Translations under genes and position numbers: made by a program
In this document: positions 1 to 9,098 of the stretch, piece by piece
Layout: every line of letters starts with the position of its first letter
How positions within the stretch are numbered: position 1 is the stretch's first letter
The notes under the pieces: generated by a model
The model's input: the letters and a program-made list of their open reading frames with translations, nothing else
The model's database searches: none
Told to the model about the DNA's origin: nothing
NCBI RefSeq assembly: GCF_023630175.1
Contig: NZ_JALLIN010000008.1
Span: forward strand, 1 to 64,000
From: Streptomyces cellostaticus
GTDB lineage: Bacteria > Actinomycetota > Actinomycetes > Streptomycetales > Streptomycetaceae
Direction: 5' to 3'
DNA: 64,000 nt

Positions 1-104
1 CCGCGGGCCCGGGCACGCGCCCCGGAGCCGCCGCGCGGGGTGTGGGCGCCGGGACACGAGGGCAGGCGGGGGACGAGCCACGAGGACCGAAGCGGGGCGG
101 AGAC

Positions 105-800
105 ATGACCTCATCGGTACGAGACCCGTACGCCGGGGCGCCGGACGCCCTGGTCGTCGAGGGTCGCACGGTAGGTGACCGGGCCTTGCTCCGGGCGCGC
201 GGGGAGCTGGTGCACGGCTGCGCGGACACGATGACGAGAGCCCTGGCCGCCCTCCCCGCGGACGTGGGCCGGGTCGAGGTGGACGTGACGGACGTGGCCT
301 TCATGGACGCCTCGGGCCTGCGGTTCCTGGACGTGCTGGGCGAGTACGGGCGCCGGCGCGGCGTGCCGGTCGCGCTCACGGGCTGGCAGGGGCAGCCGCG
401 CCGGGTGCTGGAACTGATGGGCCTGGACGGCACCGACCCGCTGCCCGCGGCACCGCTCGCCGCCTCGGCCGCCCGGGGTGCCTCCGCGGTGGCCCGCGAG
501 CGGGCCGAGCAACTGCGGCTGCTGCGGGCGGAGGTGGCGCAACTGCGGCACGCGATCGACTCCCGCCCCGTGATCGACCAGGCGCGCGGCATCCTGATGG
601 CCGCTCACTCCTGCACGCCCGAACAGGCCTGGCACGTCCTGCGGGAGGCCTCCCAGCGCACCAACACCAAACTGCGTGACGTGGCGGGCGCGCTCACCGC
701 GAGCACGGCACCGGACGGCCCCGCGCCGCCCCGTGACCTGCGTGCCGCGCTGAGCGCGGCGGTGGCCCGCCATGTGCCGCCGGCCCGCGCCGGGCGGTGA
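105..800 (+). CDS. STAS-ANTAR domain regulator
   Basis: Regulatory protein of 231 aa. The N-terminal half (about residues 15-105) is a STAS fold like anti-sigma factor antagonists, with the FMDASGLRFL segment whose Ser is normally the phosphorylation site. A short coiled linker rich in Leu/Arg/Glu (about 115-150) leads to a C-terminal ANTAR domain (about 150-205, RPVIDQARGILM...), which binds paired hairpins in RNA to control termination. I chose the ATG at 105 because GGGGCGGAG lies just upstream; an ATG at 42 is also open but has no ribosome site. It probably links a partner-switching signal to transcription antitermination. The combination is seen directly; the target is unknown. Confidence 0.8.
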   Translation: MTSSVRDPYAGAPDALVVEGRTVGDRALLRARGELVHGCADTMTRALAALPADVGRVEVDVTDVAFMDASGLRFLDVLGEYGRRRGVPVALTGWQGQPRRVLELMGLDGTDPLPAAPLAASAARGASAVARERAEQLRLLRAEVAQLRHAIDSRPVIDQARGILMAAHSCTPEQAWHVLREASQRTNTKLRDVAGALTASTAPDGPAPPRDLRAALSAAVARHVPPARAGR

Positions 801-1326
801 CGACGGGCGCGGCGGTCAGTACGGGAGGATGCGCCCGGAAGGCGTCCTGCGGTCGATCTCCTGCCCGCGCGGGGCGGGCCGACGAATGACACGTACCCGG
901 ATACGACGGTCCATGACGCCCTCCTCCTGCCGGCGCCGCCCCCGCGGCGGCCTCCGGTAGGAGGTGCGTGCCCAGCGCAGGGCATGTCCAAGCCAAATTC
1001 ACGGCACGTGATGACCGTTCGGGAGTCGTCGACCGAACCACCGCACACCGGCGGAACACTTCACCGGGCTGCCCGGGCACGGAACACACCGGCGAGCCGG
1101 TCCGGGGCCGCAGGGTACCCGCGTACGCCGGGGCCGCGCGGACCTACGCATCAAAAGTTCCATTTAATAGGGATATTCCAGAGAATGCGGCTCCCCAGAA
1201 GGTAGGTTCCCCGCGTGGAGCGGCCGCCCAGGGCGGATCGACTCCTTTGCGAGCGGCCGCGGCCGCTCGGGGCAGGGTCCCGGGCGAGGGCACACCCGGG
1301 TACGGGACACGAGGCAGGGGGCGACG
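801..1326. other. Intergenic region, 526 bp
   Basis: No convincing gene. The open frames here have poor codon bias. A conspicuously AT-rich patch at about 1148-1195 (AAAAGTTCCATTTAATAGG followed by GATATTCC) is unlike the surrounding GC-rich DNA and is the likeliest promoter region for the rightward genes from 1327. I cannot assign a sigma factor to it. Confidence 0.4.
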
Positions 1327-1854
1327 GTGAAGGCACGAGGAGAGCTGAACGAATCCCAGGTGGCGGCTCTGGCCCGGGCGATGCTCGACCGGGCGGCCGC
1401 CGTGGCACCGGAACAGGTGGCCGCTGAACGCCCGATGTTCGGCCTGCTGTCCCGGACCTACTTCTCGGATCCCCGAAGGGCACTGGAGGCCCGTGAACTC
1501 GCGGGGCACAGCGGTCCTCTGGGTTTCGGCGCGCCCGAGGTCGCGGAGCTGCTGACCCCGCTCTTCCTCGCCGCCGCCTCCGCGGTGGTGGCCGACCTGA
1601 CCTGCAGGGCCACCGAGGTGTCGCAGGAACTGATGCGCAGGCTGCTGAACCGCGGCGCCCCCGGGCCGGAGGAGGACGGTTCCGCCGACCGGCAGGTACC
1701 CGCGCCCGTGGCGTTCACCGGCGACCAACTGCGGGCGATGCGCCGCATCGTCGCGCACACCCTGGTCCGGCACGGAGGGCTGAGCGAGGAGCGGGCCGAC
1801 CTGCTCGCGGCCGCCGCGGTCGGTGACGCCGCCGTGGGCGAGGTCACGGAGTGA
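1327..1854 (+). CDS. Hypothetical protein, 175 aa, coupled to M48-like protease
   Basis: I do not recognise this 175-aa protein. It is mostly alpha-helical by composition (Ala/Glu/Arg/Leu rich) with a hydrophobic stretch around residues 75-95 (LTPLFLAAASAVVADL) and no signal peptide. Its TGA overlaps the GTG start of the next gene (GTGA), so the two are almost certainly translated as a unit. That coupling suggests it is a soluble partner, chaperone or regulator of the large membrane metalloprotease. Function is otherwise unknown. Confidence 0.7.
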   Translation: MKARGELNESQVAALARAMLDRAAAVAPEQVAAERPMFGLLSRTYFSDPRRALEARELAGHSGPLGFGAPEVAELLTPLFLAAASAVVADLTCRATEVSQELMRRLLNRGAPGPEEDGSADRQVPAPVAFTGDQLRAMRRIVAHTLVRHGGLSEERADLLAAAAVGDAAVGEVTE

Positions 1855-4800
1855 CCGACTTCGGAGACGGCGGTCCGGCCGCACGGCGAGCCGGAACGGG
1901 CCCGCGAGCGGGGCCGGTTCCGGACCCGGGCCGGTTGCTGCGCGGCCGGACAGACCTGCGGTTCGCCACTCTCGTGGCCGCGGTGCTGGCGTCCAGCGTC
2001 GTGGCGTTCGGTGTCGTGTTCCTGGCCCTGCCGTCGTCGGAGCGGATGTTCCAGGACGAGGTGCGGCCCTGCTACACGCGAGCCGAGCGGACCGTGGCGC
2101 CCGTCCGGGACGAGCGGGAGCGCCTGAATCTGCGGATGAAGCTCGTCAACCGCTGTGCCAGGCCGTACTTCGCGAGCGAGGCGCGCTGGGTGGGCTCCGG
2201 GCTCCTCGTCGAGTCGGCCGTGGCCGGGGTGCTGTACGGGCTGCACCCCTGGTGGCCGACCCTGCGGTGGAGCCGGGCCCGGCCGCGCGACGGCAAGGGA
2301 CGGGGACGCCGCACGCGGTTGCGGCTCGGCGGACCTGTCACCACCAGGCTGCGTCCGGAGGACGCCGCCGACGTGGTCGCGGAGTTGGACGCGCTGGCCC
2401 GCGAGGCGGATCCGAACCGGACCCCGGCCTGGCTGGTGGACGCGCGTGCGCCCACGGTCGGGGGCAGTGCGTACGGCCTGCCGGGACGGCCTCGGGTCCG
2501 TCTCGACATGGGACTGGTCCTGCGCCGTCACGAGGACCCCGAGGGCTACCTGGCCGTGGTCCGCCATGAGCTGGCTCATCATCACAACCGTGACGTGGGC
2601 CGCACCTACCTCACCATAGCCATCTGGTGGGCGTTCGTGCTGACCGCGCTCATGCCCTTCGTCGTCCTGACCCTCTGTCCGCACGCGCTGCAGAGCACGG
2701 GCGGCCCGGTGGAGCTGGGAGCCTTGGGCGCGCCGGGGAAGCTCGCCCACCGGCTCGGCGCACTGGCGGTGCTCGGCCTCACCGTGTATCTCGCCAGGAA
2801 CGCGATCCTGCGCACCCGCGAATTGCACGCGGACGCGACGGCGCACGCGTGGGACACGGCAGGTGAGGCACTTCCCGACATGGTCCGAACCCTGCCCTGG
2901 CCGACCCGGCGGGAAGCATGGCGACTGTGCCTCGCCCGGGTCGGCCGCCATCCGAGCCCGGCGCGGCGCGTCGAGGCGATGGCCAGGCCGGATCTGCTGC
3001 TGCGGACCGGTGTGTGGGAGATGGCGGGCCTCGGGCTGGTCGCCGGGCTGGCCCTGGACAACCTGACCCTGCTCGTCGGCAACCTGTCGGAGGAGTACCT
3101 CACGGTCGGCCTGACACTCCTGGCCCTGCCCGTCGGAGCCCTCCTCGCCGGGTCCCTGGCGGGTGCGGTGGAGCGCGGCGCCGCGGTCGGGTCCGGCACG
3201 AACCGGTTGCGGCACCTGCTGCCGCCGGCGACGGCCCTGGCCGCGGGCTTCGGATGCAGCCGGGTGGTGTCTCTGGTCGCGGCCGACCTGACGGTGTTCG
3301 GGCCCAGCACGGGCCAGTTCGCCCTGAGCACCGCCATCCTGGCCGTGGGACTGCTCCTGCTCGCCGTCTGGGTCGACTCCGTCGTGCGGCACCATCGGGG
3401 CGCCGACGATCCGGCCGCGGAGCACGGCCGACCCCGGCGCGCGGGAAGAGCCGTCACACTCGCGGCCATCGTGGTGTGGGCCCCTCCGCTGGCCATGTGG
3501 CACACCTTCGCGCTGAACCCCGGAGACTTCACGACGCTGTACCTGCGTCCCTTCGCCGCCTCGGGGCACGGCATCGTCTGGTACGAGCGACTCGGCGAGT
3601 GGACCGGGGACGTGTACTTCTACCTGCCGTTGGCCATGCTGCGTTCCACCCCCGTTGTGCCGCTCGGCCTCGTCCTGCTCGTGGCGGTGCCCGCGGTACT
3701 GGTTCCACGGCTGCGGGCGGGCACCGGAACCGACGTGATCCGCGCGGTGCGCGTCGGCGCCGCCGCGGGGTGCGCGGCGGTCCTGACCGCGACGGTCCTC
3801 CCCTTCGCGGCACGCGCCGCGCTGCCGTCCGAGGTCCGTAACCCCTCGGGTCCGGTGCTCGACCTGCCCGGCGGCCTGGCCTTCACCGGGGTGTACACGT
3901 ACACGTACATGCTGGCCGTCGCGTTCCTCCAGGCGGCGGCCGCGGCGGTCACAGCGGGGACCGGGCGCCGCCTGCGCCCCGTGCTGGTCCCGGTGGCGGT
4001 GGCCGTCACCGCGGTGCTGGGCGGGGTCGGCCTCTACGTCGGCCGGGGTGTGTCCGCCTGCGTCCGGCTCACCGGTGGCCCGCCCCACTCGTGCTCCTGG
4101 GCGCCCTTCGTGCCCGACGCCGATGCCGGACTGCGCCTGCAGGAACTGGTCACGTGGGGTGCGGTCGCCTCCGTGGCCGCCGGGCTGATCGGGACAGCCG
4201 TCGCGGAACTGACCGGACGGCGGCGCGCGGACGACCGTGCGCGCTCGTCGGGCAAGGCGCTCCGGCCGCACCGGTGGGGAGCGGTCACCGTCGGCGCCCT
4301 CGCCGCCCTCGGCACCCTGATCGCCTGCGCGGCGGCCGCGGCCCTGCCGCAGGACTACGCCGTGTGGAAACCGGCCGCCGCAACCGACGCTCCGCAGCCC
4401 GCGCACGAGCCAGGGGGTGCGGGCGGTTCGTTCGTCCCAGCCGTGGACAGATGCCTGATCGGGTCATGGCACGTGACGGCCTGGCTGCGCACCCTGCGGG
4501 TCGGCAGCAGCACGGCCCACGTCAGGGAAACGGGCCAGATCATCACGTTCCGGACCGACGGAACCACGACCTTCGACAACGGCCGGAGGGCGGTATCGCG
4601 CGGCGCCCTCGGCGGGCACTCCCTCGAAGTCACCCTGACGGGCGCCACCACGGCCCGCTACCGGGCACGGGGACACACGATCAGCTACTCCGGCGGAGCC
4701 GTCGTGCGTCCGGGCTCGGCCACCCTGCTGATCGACGGCGTGCGGCGCGCGCGGCAGGAGGTCACCCCGACGTTCGTGCCCGACCACTACACCTGCGCCG

Positions 4801-4889
4801 GGGACACCCTTCGGCTCACCCCCGCCGAAGCGGCGGACGCGGGGAACTACGACATCACCCTCCGGCGCGGTACGGGCGCGGGCGCGTAG
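1851..4889 (+). CDS. Multi-pass membrane M48-like metalloprotease with C-terminal beta domain
   Basis: Large 1012-aa membrane protein. TM helices lie near residues 35-62 and 122-140. A zinc-peptidase region follows, with HELAH at residues 239-243 and a possible third ligand in ELHAD from residue 324, as in M48 (HtpX/Ste24-like) peptidases. Eight or more further hydrophobic helices come after it. The last about 150 residues are soluble, start at a CLIGSWHVT segment, and resemble a lipocalin-like or extracellular beta domain containing several Cys. It starts with GTG overlapping the previous stop. It likely degrades or processes membrane or envelope proteins. The M48 assignment rests on the motifs; the C-terminal domain is inferred from composition and the GSW motif only. 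Confidence 0.75.
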   Translation: MTDFGDGGPAARRAGTGPRAGPVPDPGRLLRGRTDLRFATLVAAVLASSVVAFGVVFLALPSSERMFQDEVRPCYTRAERTVAPVRDERERLNLRMKLVNRCARPYFASEARWVGSGLLVESAVAGVLYGLHPWWPTLRWSRARPRDGKGRGRRTRLRLGGPVTTRLRPEDAADVVAELDALAREADPNRTPAWLVDARAPTVGGSAYGLPGRPRVRLDMGLVLRRHEDPEGYLAVVRHELAHHHNRDVGRTYLTIAIWWAFVLTALMPFVVLTLCPHALQSTGGPVELGALGAPGKLAHRLGALAVLGLTVYLARNAILRTRELHADATAHAWDTAGEALPDMVRTLPWPTRREAWRLCLARVGRHPSPARRVEAMARPDLLLRTGVWEMAGLGLVAGLALDNLTLLVGNLSEEYLTVGLTLLALPVGALLAGSLAGAVERGAAVGSGTNRLRHLLPPATALAAGFGCSRVVSLVAADLTVFGPSTGQFALSTAILAVGLLLLAVWVDSVVRHHRGADDPAAEHGRPRRAGRAVTLAAIVVWAPPLAMWHTFALNPGDFTTLYLRPFAASGHGIVWYERLGEWTGDVYFYLPLAMLRSTPVVPLGLVLLVAVPAVLVPRLRAGTGTDVIRAVRVGAAAGCAAVLTATVLPFAARAALPSEVRNPSGPVLDLPGGLAFTGVYTYTYMLAVAFLQAAAAAVTAGTGRRLRPVLVPVAVAVTAVLGGVGLYVGRGVSACVRLTGGPPHSCSWAPFVPDADAGLRLQELVTWGAVASVAAGLIGTAVAELTGRRRADDRARSSGKALRPHRWGAVTVGALAALGTLIACAAAAALPQDYAVWKPAAATDAPQPAHEPGGAGGSFVPAVDRCLIGSWHVTAWLRTLRVGSSTAHVRETGQIITFRTDGTTTFDNGRRAVSRGALGGHSLEVTLTGATTARYRARGHTISYSGGAVVRPGSATLLIDGVRRARQEVTPTFVPDHYTCAGDTLRLTPAEAADAGNYDITLRRGTGAGA

Positions 4890-5107
4890 GGGGCCGGGGG
4901 ACCCAACTGCCCGTCCCGTTCCCGGCGGTGGGCCGAGCCGGCGGCGGAGTGCGGGCATCCCGTGCGCACACGCCGACCGATACGCCCCGCCCCCTGCGCG
5001 TCCCCTGGAACTTGGTCCGAACGCGTGAAGGAGGGTCGCCATCCTGAAGTGGTGACCCCCGTTCTCGCGTCTCCGGAGGTAGAAACGGTTCCCCTGGGAG
5101 AAGCCTG

Positions 5108-5154
5108 GGTGGGGCGGGTGGGACTCGAACCCACGGCCGACGGATTATGAGTCC
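5108..5154 (-). repeat. Distal attachment site: displaced tRNA 3' half
   Basis: A 47-bp copy of the 3' half of the tRNA at 21142-21218, without the 5' half and therefore not a functional tRNA. It is followed inward by unrelated sequence (ATCGGGG...). On the chromosomal side the next base makes the end read ACCC rather than ACCA, so this copy does not encode CCA. It marks the left end of the island. Confidence 0.88.
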
Positions 5155-5401
5155 ATCGGGGATCTTGGCGGCTCTTGTCGATCAACGACTATTTCTTGAC
5201 GTTTTCGCAGGTCAGACAGGTCAGACCGCCCCTTCGCCGGAGGCGATCGCGGCCCAGCGCGCCGAGCCCTGCCGATCCGGGTGGACGAGCGTGGATCAAG
5301 GCCGGCTCCCGCGCCACCGCAGAAGGGTTGATCTGCGGGGTCACCGGGTCACTGACGACAGCCGCACCTGGCCGCCGTAGCTCACCTTTCGCGCGGTTCG
5401 C

Positions 5402-6820
5402 TCATCGCGCTCTTGCTGGGGCCGACGTTGATCGAGGTGCCCGACCGCCGTGCGACCGCTGGCGGGCCACCGGGCGCAGCCGCACAGCGACGTCCAGGCC
5501 GGTGCCCGGCGCCGGATGCAGGGTAATGGCGCCGCCGGAGGCATCGACGAGGTGACGGACGATGGGCAGACCGAGGCCGGTGCCGTCGTGGTGGGAGTCG
5601 GAGGCACGCCAGAAGCGGTCGAAGGCGCGGGCGCGATCGGCCTCGCTCATCCCGGGCCCCTGGTCGACGATGTGCAGCACGCCGCCCGGAACGCGGTGGA
5701 GGGTGATGCTGCTGCTGGGCGGGGAGACGCGCAGGGCGTTGGCGACGAGATTGTCGATGATCTGCTCCAGTGCCCCGGGGATCGCCCACACCTGGCCGAC
5801 GGGCGGCCCGGTGATGTCGATGGCGACGTACTGTTCGGCGGCCAACGACTCCCACATGGCGACCCGATCGGCGAGGGCGGCATCCAGGTCAACGGCTTCG
5901 GGCGTGGTGGCGGTGTTCTCCAGACGGGCCAGGGCGAGCAGCCCCTGCACCATGCGGCCAAGGCGTTCCACCTCGCCGACGGCTTCCTCCAGGCTGCCGT
6001 GGGCGCGCGGGTCGAGGTAGGACTCGAAGTTCTCCAGGCGCAGCCGCAGCGCGGTCAGCGGTGTTTTCAGCTGGTGGGAGGCTTCCGAGGCGAACGCCTG
6101 CTGGGCCTTGAGGAGCTGTTGGAGTCGGGTGGCGGTGCGGGTGAAGGAGGCGGCCAGCCTGCGCAGTTCAGGTGGCCCGGTCGTGGCGTCGGGCGGATTG
6201 GTGAGGTGACCGTCCGCCAGCTGCGTGGTAGCGGCTTCCAGAGTGCGCAGGGGCCGGGTGATCCAGCGGGCCATGCTGAATGCAACCAGCGCAACGGCCG
6301 TCAGGACGCAGGTGCCGGCGAGCGCCAGAGCACCCCAGATGCGGTGGACGCGAACGGAGACCTCGTCCAGCGGGTAGGTCAGGCGCAGGGTGCCGCGGAT
6401 CGTGGTGCCCGAGGAGCCGGGCATGGTGGCCGCCAGGACGTCCGTGCCGTTGCTGTCCTTCGTGGTGGTGACGGTGGGCTGATTACGCAGGGCGCGGGCG
6501 ATGTCCGGCTGGGCGGCGAGGCTGACGCCGGTGCGTCCGGCCGGGTCGGAGTCGGCCAGGACGATGCCCTGCTTGTCGGTGACGATGACCCGGCCGCCGG
6601 TGCGCTCAGCGTAGTCGCCTGCCGCATCGGGCAGTTCGTCGAGCTGGCCCTTCTCGATGTTCTCCTCGGTGATCTCGGCGAGCATGGCGGCGTCGCGCTC
6701 TATGTTCTGGGAGGCGCGGGCGGTTTCACCGCGGGCGTAGATGTAGCCGAGGGGGATCTCCAGGCCGGCCAGCACGAGCAAGGCCAAGGCGACGTAGCTC
6801 AGCAGCAGCCGCCTGGTCAA
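5402..6820 (-). CDS. Sensor histidine kinase (OmpR-family partner)
   Basis: 472-aa membrane histidine kinase. TM1 is at residues 5-28, followed by an extracytoplasmic sensor region, TM2 near 160-185, a HAMP domain, and an HisKA H-box ASEASHQLKTPLTALRL with phospho-acceptor His249. A HATPase domain follows with NALRVSP, DQGPGM and GTGLGLPIV boxes. The TTG start at 6820 overlaps the response regulator stop (TTGA), so the pair forms an operon. The signal is unknown; the downstream-acting partner is probably a DNA-binding OmpR-type regulator controlling the nearby PepSY lipoprotein, as in similar actinobacterial clusters (inference). The basic C-terminal tail after the last kinase motif is longer than usual and may be a result of rearrangement at the island edge. 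Confidence 0.88.
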   Translation of the reverse strand: MTRRLLLSYVALALLVLAGLEIPLGYIYARGETARASQNIERDAAMLAEITEENIEKGQLDELPDAAGDYAERTGGRVIVTDKQGIVLADSDPAGRTGVSLAAQPDIARALRNQPTVTTTKDSNGTDVLAATMPGSSGTTIRGTLRLTYPLDEVSVRVHRIWGALALAGTCVLTAVALVAFSMARWITRPLRTLEAATTQLADGHLTNPPDATTGPPELRRLAASFTRTATRLQQLLKAQQAFASEASHQLKTPLTALRLRLENFESYLDPRAHGSLEEAVGEVERLGRMVQGLLALARLENTATTPEAVDLDAALADRVAMWESLAAEQYVAIDITGPPVGQVWAIPGALEQIIDNLVANALRVSPPSSSITLHRVPGGVLHIVDQGPGMSEADRARAFDRFWRASDSHHDGTGLGLPIVRHLVDASGGAITLHPAPGTGLDVAVRLRPVARQRSHGGRAPRSTSAPARAR

Positions 6821-7560
6821 TTGTCCCCCTCGGAGGCTGTTCGGTGGCCGGGGACGGTGAGGCGGAAGCCGACCCCGCGGGCGGTGGTGATCCAGCCCGG
6901 GTCGCCGAGCTTGCGGCGCAGGGCGGCGACGTGGGCATCCAGTGTCTTGGTGGGGCCGAAGAAGTGCGGATCCCACACCGTGTCCATGATCTGCTGGCGC
7001 GAGTACACCGTCCCGGGATCCTCGGCAAGGTAGGCAAGGAGGTCGAACTCCCGGGGGGTCAGGGCGATGTGCTGTCCGTCGAGGTGGACTTCGCGGGTGC
7101 GGCGGTTGACGGCCAGCGGCCCCAGCGCCTGTGCGCCGGAGACCATCTGGCGCACCTCGGGTTCCTCGGGCGCTTCCGCAGTCCCGGTCGGTGCGTAGGC
7201 GGGCGCACCGGCGCGTCGGGTGACGGCGCGGATGCGGGCGATGAGCTCCCGCACGCCGAAGGGCTTGGCGAGGTAGTCGTCGGCGCCGAGTTCGAGGCCG
7301 ACGATGCGGTCGGCTTCCTCGCCCCGTGCGGTGATCATGATGATCGGGACGGCGGAGCGGGCGCGCAGGCTGCGGCAGACGTCCAGGCCGTCCATGTCGG
7401 GCAGGCCGAGATCCAGCAGCACCAGGTCCGGCGCGGCTTCGGCGTCGGCCAGGCCGGCGGCTCCGGTGCGGACATGATCCACGGTAAACCCGTAGCGCCC
7501 CAGGCCCTCGGTGAGGGGGTCGGCGATCCGGTCGTCGTCTTCGATGAGCAGCAGCCGCAT
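6817..7560 (-). CDS. OmpR-family response regulator
   Basis: 247-aa response regulator. The receiver domain (residues 1-115) has the acidic pocket IEDDD at 6-10 and phospho-acceptor Asp50 in LVLLDLGLP. The C-terminal winged-helix DNA-binding domain contains LTPREFDLLAYLAEDPG and ends in RGVGFRL, both typical of the OmpR/PhoB class. An in-frame start 45 bases upstream is possible, but the ATG at 7560 places the receiver fold at the true N-terminus. It is translationally coupled to the kinase. A long alanine-rich linker (about residues 120-150) separates the domains. Confidence 0.88.
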   Translation of the reverse strand: MRLLLIEDDDRIADPLTEGLGRYGFTVDHVRTGAAGLADAEAAPDLVLLDLGLPDMDGLDVCRSLRARSAVPIIMITARGEEADRIVGLELGADDYLAKPFGVRELIARIRAVTRRAGAPAYAPTGTAEAPEEPEVRQMVSGAQALGPLAVNRRTREVHLDGQHIALTPREFDLLAYLAEDPGTVYSRQQIMDTVWDPHFFGPTKTLDAHVAALRRKLGDPGWITTARGVGFRLTVPGHRTASEGDN

Positions 7561-7733
7561 GGCGCCAGGCTCGCACAGCTGTGCCAGGGGAGTTGGAGAG
7601 TTCACAGGAAGCCGCCTGGGACCAGGGAGACGTACGGGATGACAGTGGACAAGCAGGTGCCGTCAGGCCGAACGGTGCGGGGTGCTGTCGGCCGGACGGC
7701 GGGGCTGGATGGCGGGCGAAGCCAATCGTGGAG

Positions 7734-8045
7734 TCAGTCGCCGGCGTCGCCGGCGTCGTCGCCGTCCTCGCGTCCCCGCTCACCCGGGCCGTGCTCCTCG
7801 TCACGGCCCCGGTCCTCGCCGGCGCACGGCAACGGGCTCGTCTCCGTCGGCGCGGCGCTGGCGCCCGCGCCGATACCAGGCCCAGCGGTGGCCGAGGCGA
7901 CCGGCGGCAGTGGCTGACCGGTCGGTGATTTCGGCGCGGAGACCTGCGCGGTGCCGCCCGGGGTGGGGTCGGACGAGACGGTGTCGCTGACGGTGGACAG
8001 AGCGAGCCCGAAACCGCCCAGCAGGAGCACGGCCGCGGCAACCAT
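7734..8045 (-). CDS. Small single-pass membrane protein, possibly second half of a frameshifted gene
   Basis: 103 aa beginning with a strong TM helix (MVAAAVLLLGGFGLAL) followed by a Ser/Pro/Ala-rich exterior and an acidic Asp/Gly/Glu tail. Its ATG overlaps the stop of the upstream frame (TGATG). The same frame stays open upstream of the ATG and encodes a basic pre-TM stretch (QQAAVRHRSIL) that would suit one continuous anchored protein, so the upstream ORF and this one may be a single gene broken by a frameshift. Function unknown; it lies between the PepSY lipoprotein and the two-component system. Confidence 0.5.
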   Translation of the reverse strand: MVAAAVLLLGGFGLALSTVSDTVSSDPTPGGTAQVSAPKSPTGQPLPPVASATAGPGIGAGASAAPTETSPLPCAGEDRGRDEEHGPGERGREDGDDAGDAGD

Positions 8046-8353
8046 CAGAATCGACCGGTGCCGGACGGCCGCCTGCTGCCATCCGTTCGCACCCCATGCC
8101 CCACCATGTCCAGTTCCGCGCGCCTTGGCCGCTGGCTGGGGGCGGCGGCTGTCGCACCGGCGATCGCGTCCGACGCCGACGCCGCCTCGGCGGACCAGTC
8201 CCGCGCGGCCGACGACGAGGGGTAGTCCAAGGCGTCCTCGGCAAAGCGGTCCCCGTAGCCGACTGGCGCCGACACACCGGGTACCGCATCCAGGATCGCC
8301 GTCTCCTCAGCATCCGAGAAGGACGGCGAGGCGTGTTCGGTGTCGGTCGGCAT
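8045..8353 (-). CDS. Acidic hypothetical protein, 102 aa
   Basis: Unrecognised small acidic protein (MPTDTEHASPSFSD...) with a good ribosome site (GGGAGAG, 6 bases before the ATG). It has no TM or signal. The C-terminal 25 or so residues are Arg/Gly-rich, and the stop overlaps the start of the next membrane ORF. It may be the cytoplasmic N-terminal part of that membrane protein if a frameshift is present, or the first of two coupled genes. Confidence 0.55.
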   Translation of the reverse strand: MPTDTEHASPSFSDAEETAILDAVPGVSAPVGYGDRFAEDALDYPSSSAARDWSAEAASASDAIAGATAAAPSQRPRRAELDMVGHGVRTDGSRRPSGTGRF

Positions 8354-8390
8354 CGGGCTCTCTCCCTTCGATCGACTCAGGCCGCCTCCG

Positions 8391-8804
8391 TCAGCCGGCG
8401 TCCTCCGTCTCCTCGGTGCCTTCCTTCTTGGTGTCGGTGACCTGGAAGGACTTGTCGATGTACACCTCGATCGAGGTGCCGTCCGCCTGCTTCACCTCCA
8501 CCGCGTACATGCCGGGCTTCTCCGCGTCTTCCTCGGACTTGACGACCGTGCCCGGGTACGCGGCCAGCGCGGCGGCCTCGGCCTTCTGCTTGATGTCCCC
8601 GGTGAGCGGCGGCTCCTTCTTGTCGTCGGTGTCACCGCCGGCCTCGCCGGCCGCCTCGGCGCCGCCGGCGCTCTGGGCCGACTGCTGGGTGTCCGCGGCA
8701 CCGGAGCTGTCGGAGCCGGAGTCGGAGCCGCCGCAGGCGACCAGCGCGAACATCAGCACAGCAGCGGGAGCGGCAAGCACGGCGCGACGGGGCAGAGCAC
8801 GCAT
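8391..8804 (-). CDS. PepSY-domain lipoprotein
   Basis: 137-aa secreted lipoprotein. The signal peptide ends in the lipobox LVAC (Cys at about residue 24), followed by a disordered Gly/Ser/Asp linker. A single PepSY domain runs from about residue 70 (GDIKQKAEAAALAAYPG) to VEVKQADGTSIEVYIDKSF. PepSY proteins often sit beside OmpR-type two-component systems and modulate envelope proteases or sense metals or stress. I chose the ATG at 8804 over one 18 bases upstream because it gives a standard MRALPRR signal start. Function here is inferred from domain and neighbours. Confidence 0.85.
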   Translation of the reverse strand: MRALPRRAVLAAPAAVLMFALVACGGSDSGSDSSGAADTQQSAQSAGGAEAAGEAGGDTDDKKEPPLTGDIKQKAEAAALAAYPGTVVKSEEDAEKPGMYAVEVKQADGTSIEVYIDKSFQVTDTKKEGTEETEDAG

Positions 8805-9098
8805 CAGGGTGTCTCCAAACAACTGGGGAACTTGCGGGTTCAGAGGTCTGCTGAACCGGACCTCCTGGGAATGAGAACGACCCTAGGAACCCGATGTTGA
8901 GAGACAACCCAACAAACGGAGAGTGAGAGACCAGCAGATTGCCAATCTTCCGCCGACCCTGTCCAGAAGAACGGGACAGCACTCGATTGCGGGATGCAGA
9001 GGCGGACAGCAGAGGGAACGAACCGCCCTCTTCACAGGATTCGACGGCAGCCCGAGGAGCCTTCCAGACCGACGCGCAGGTCTGGGAGGATCTCGCGG
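8805..9098. other. Region without an intact gene
   Basis: Leader of the leftward lipoprotein gene and about 200 bp in which I recognise nothing. Codon bias is poor in every frame. It leads into the fused transporter fragments at 9099. Confidence 0.4.

Noticed and set aside
4847..5185. Minus-strand ORF running through the left tRNA fragment (WTHNPSAVGSSPTRPT)
   Set aside because: This peptide is a well-known translation artefact of tRNA T-arm sequence; the DNA is the displaced attachment site.
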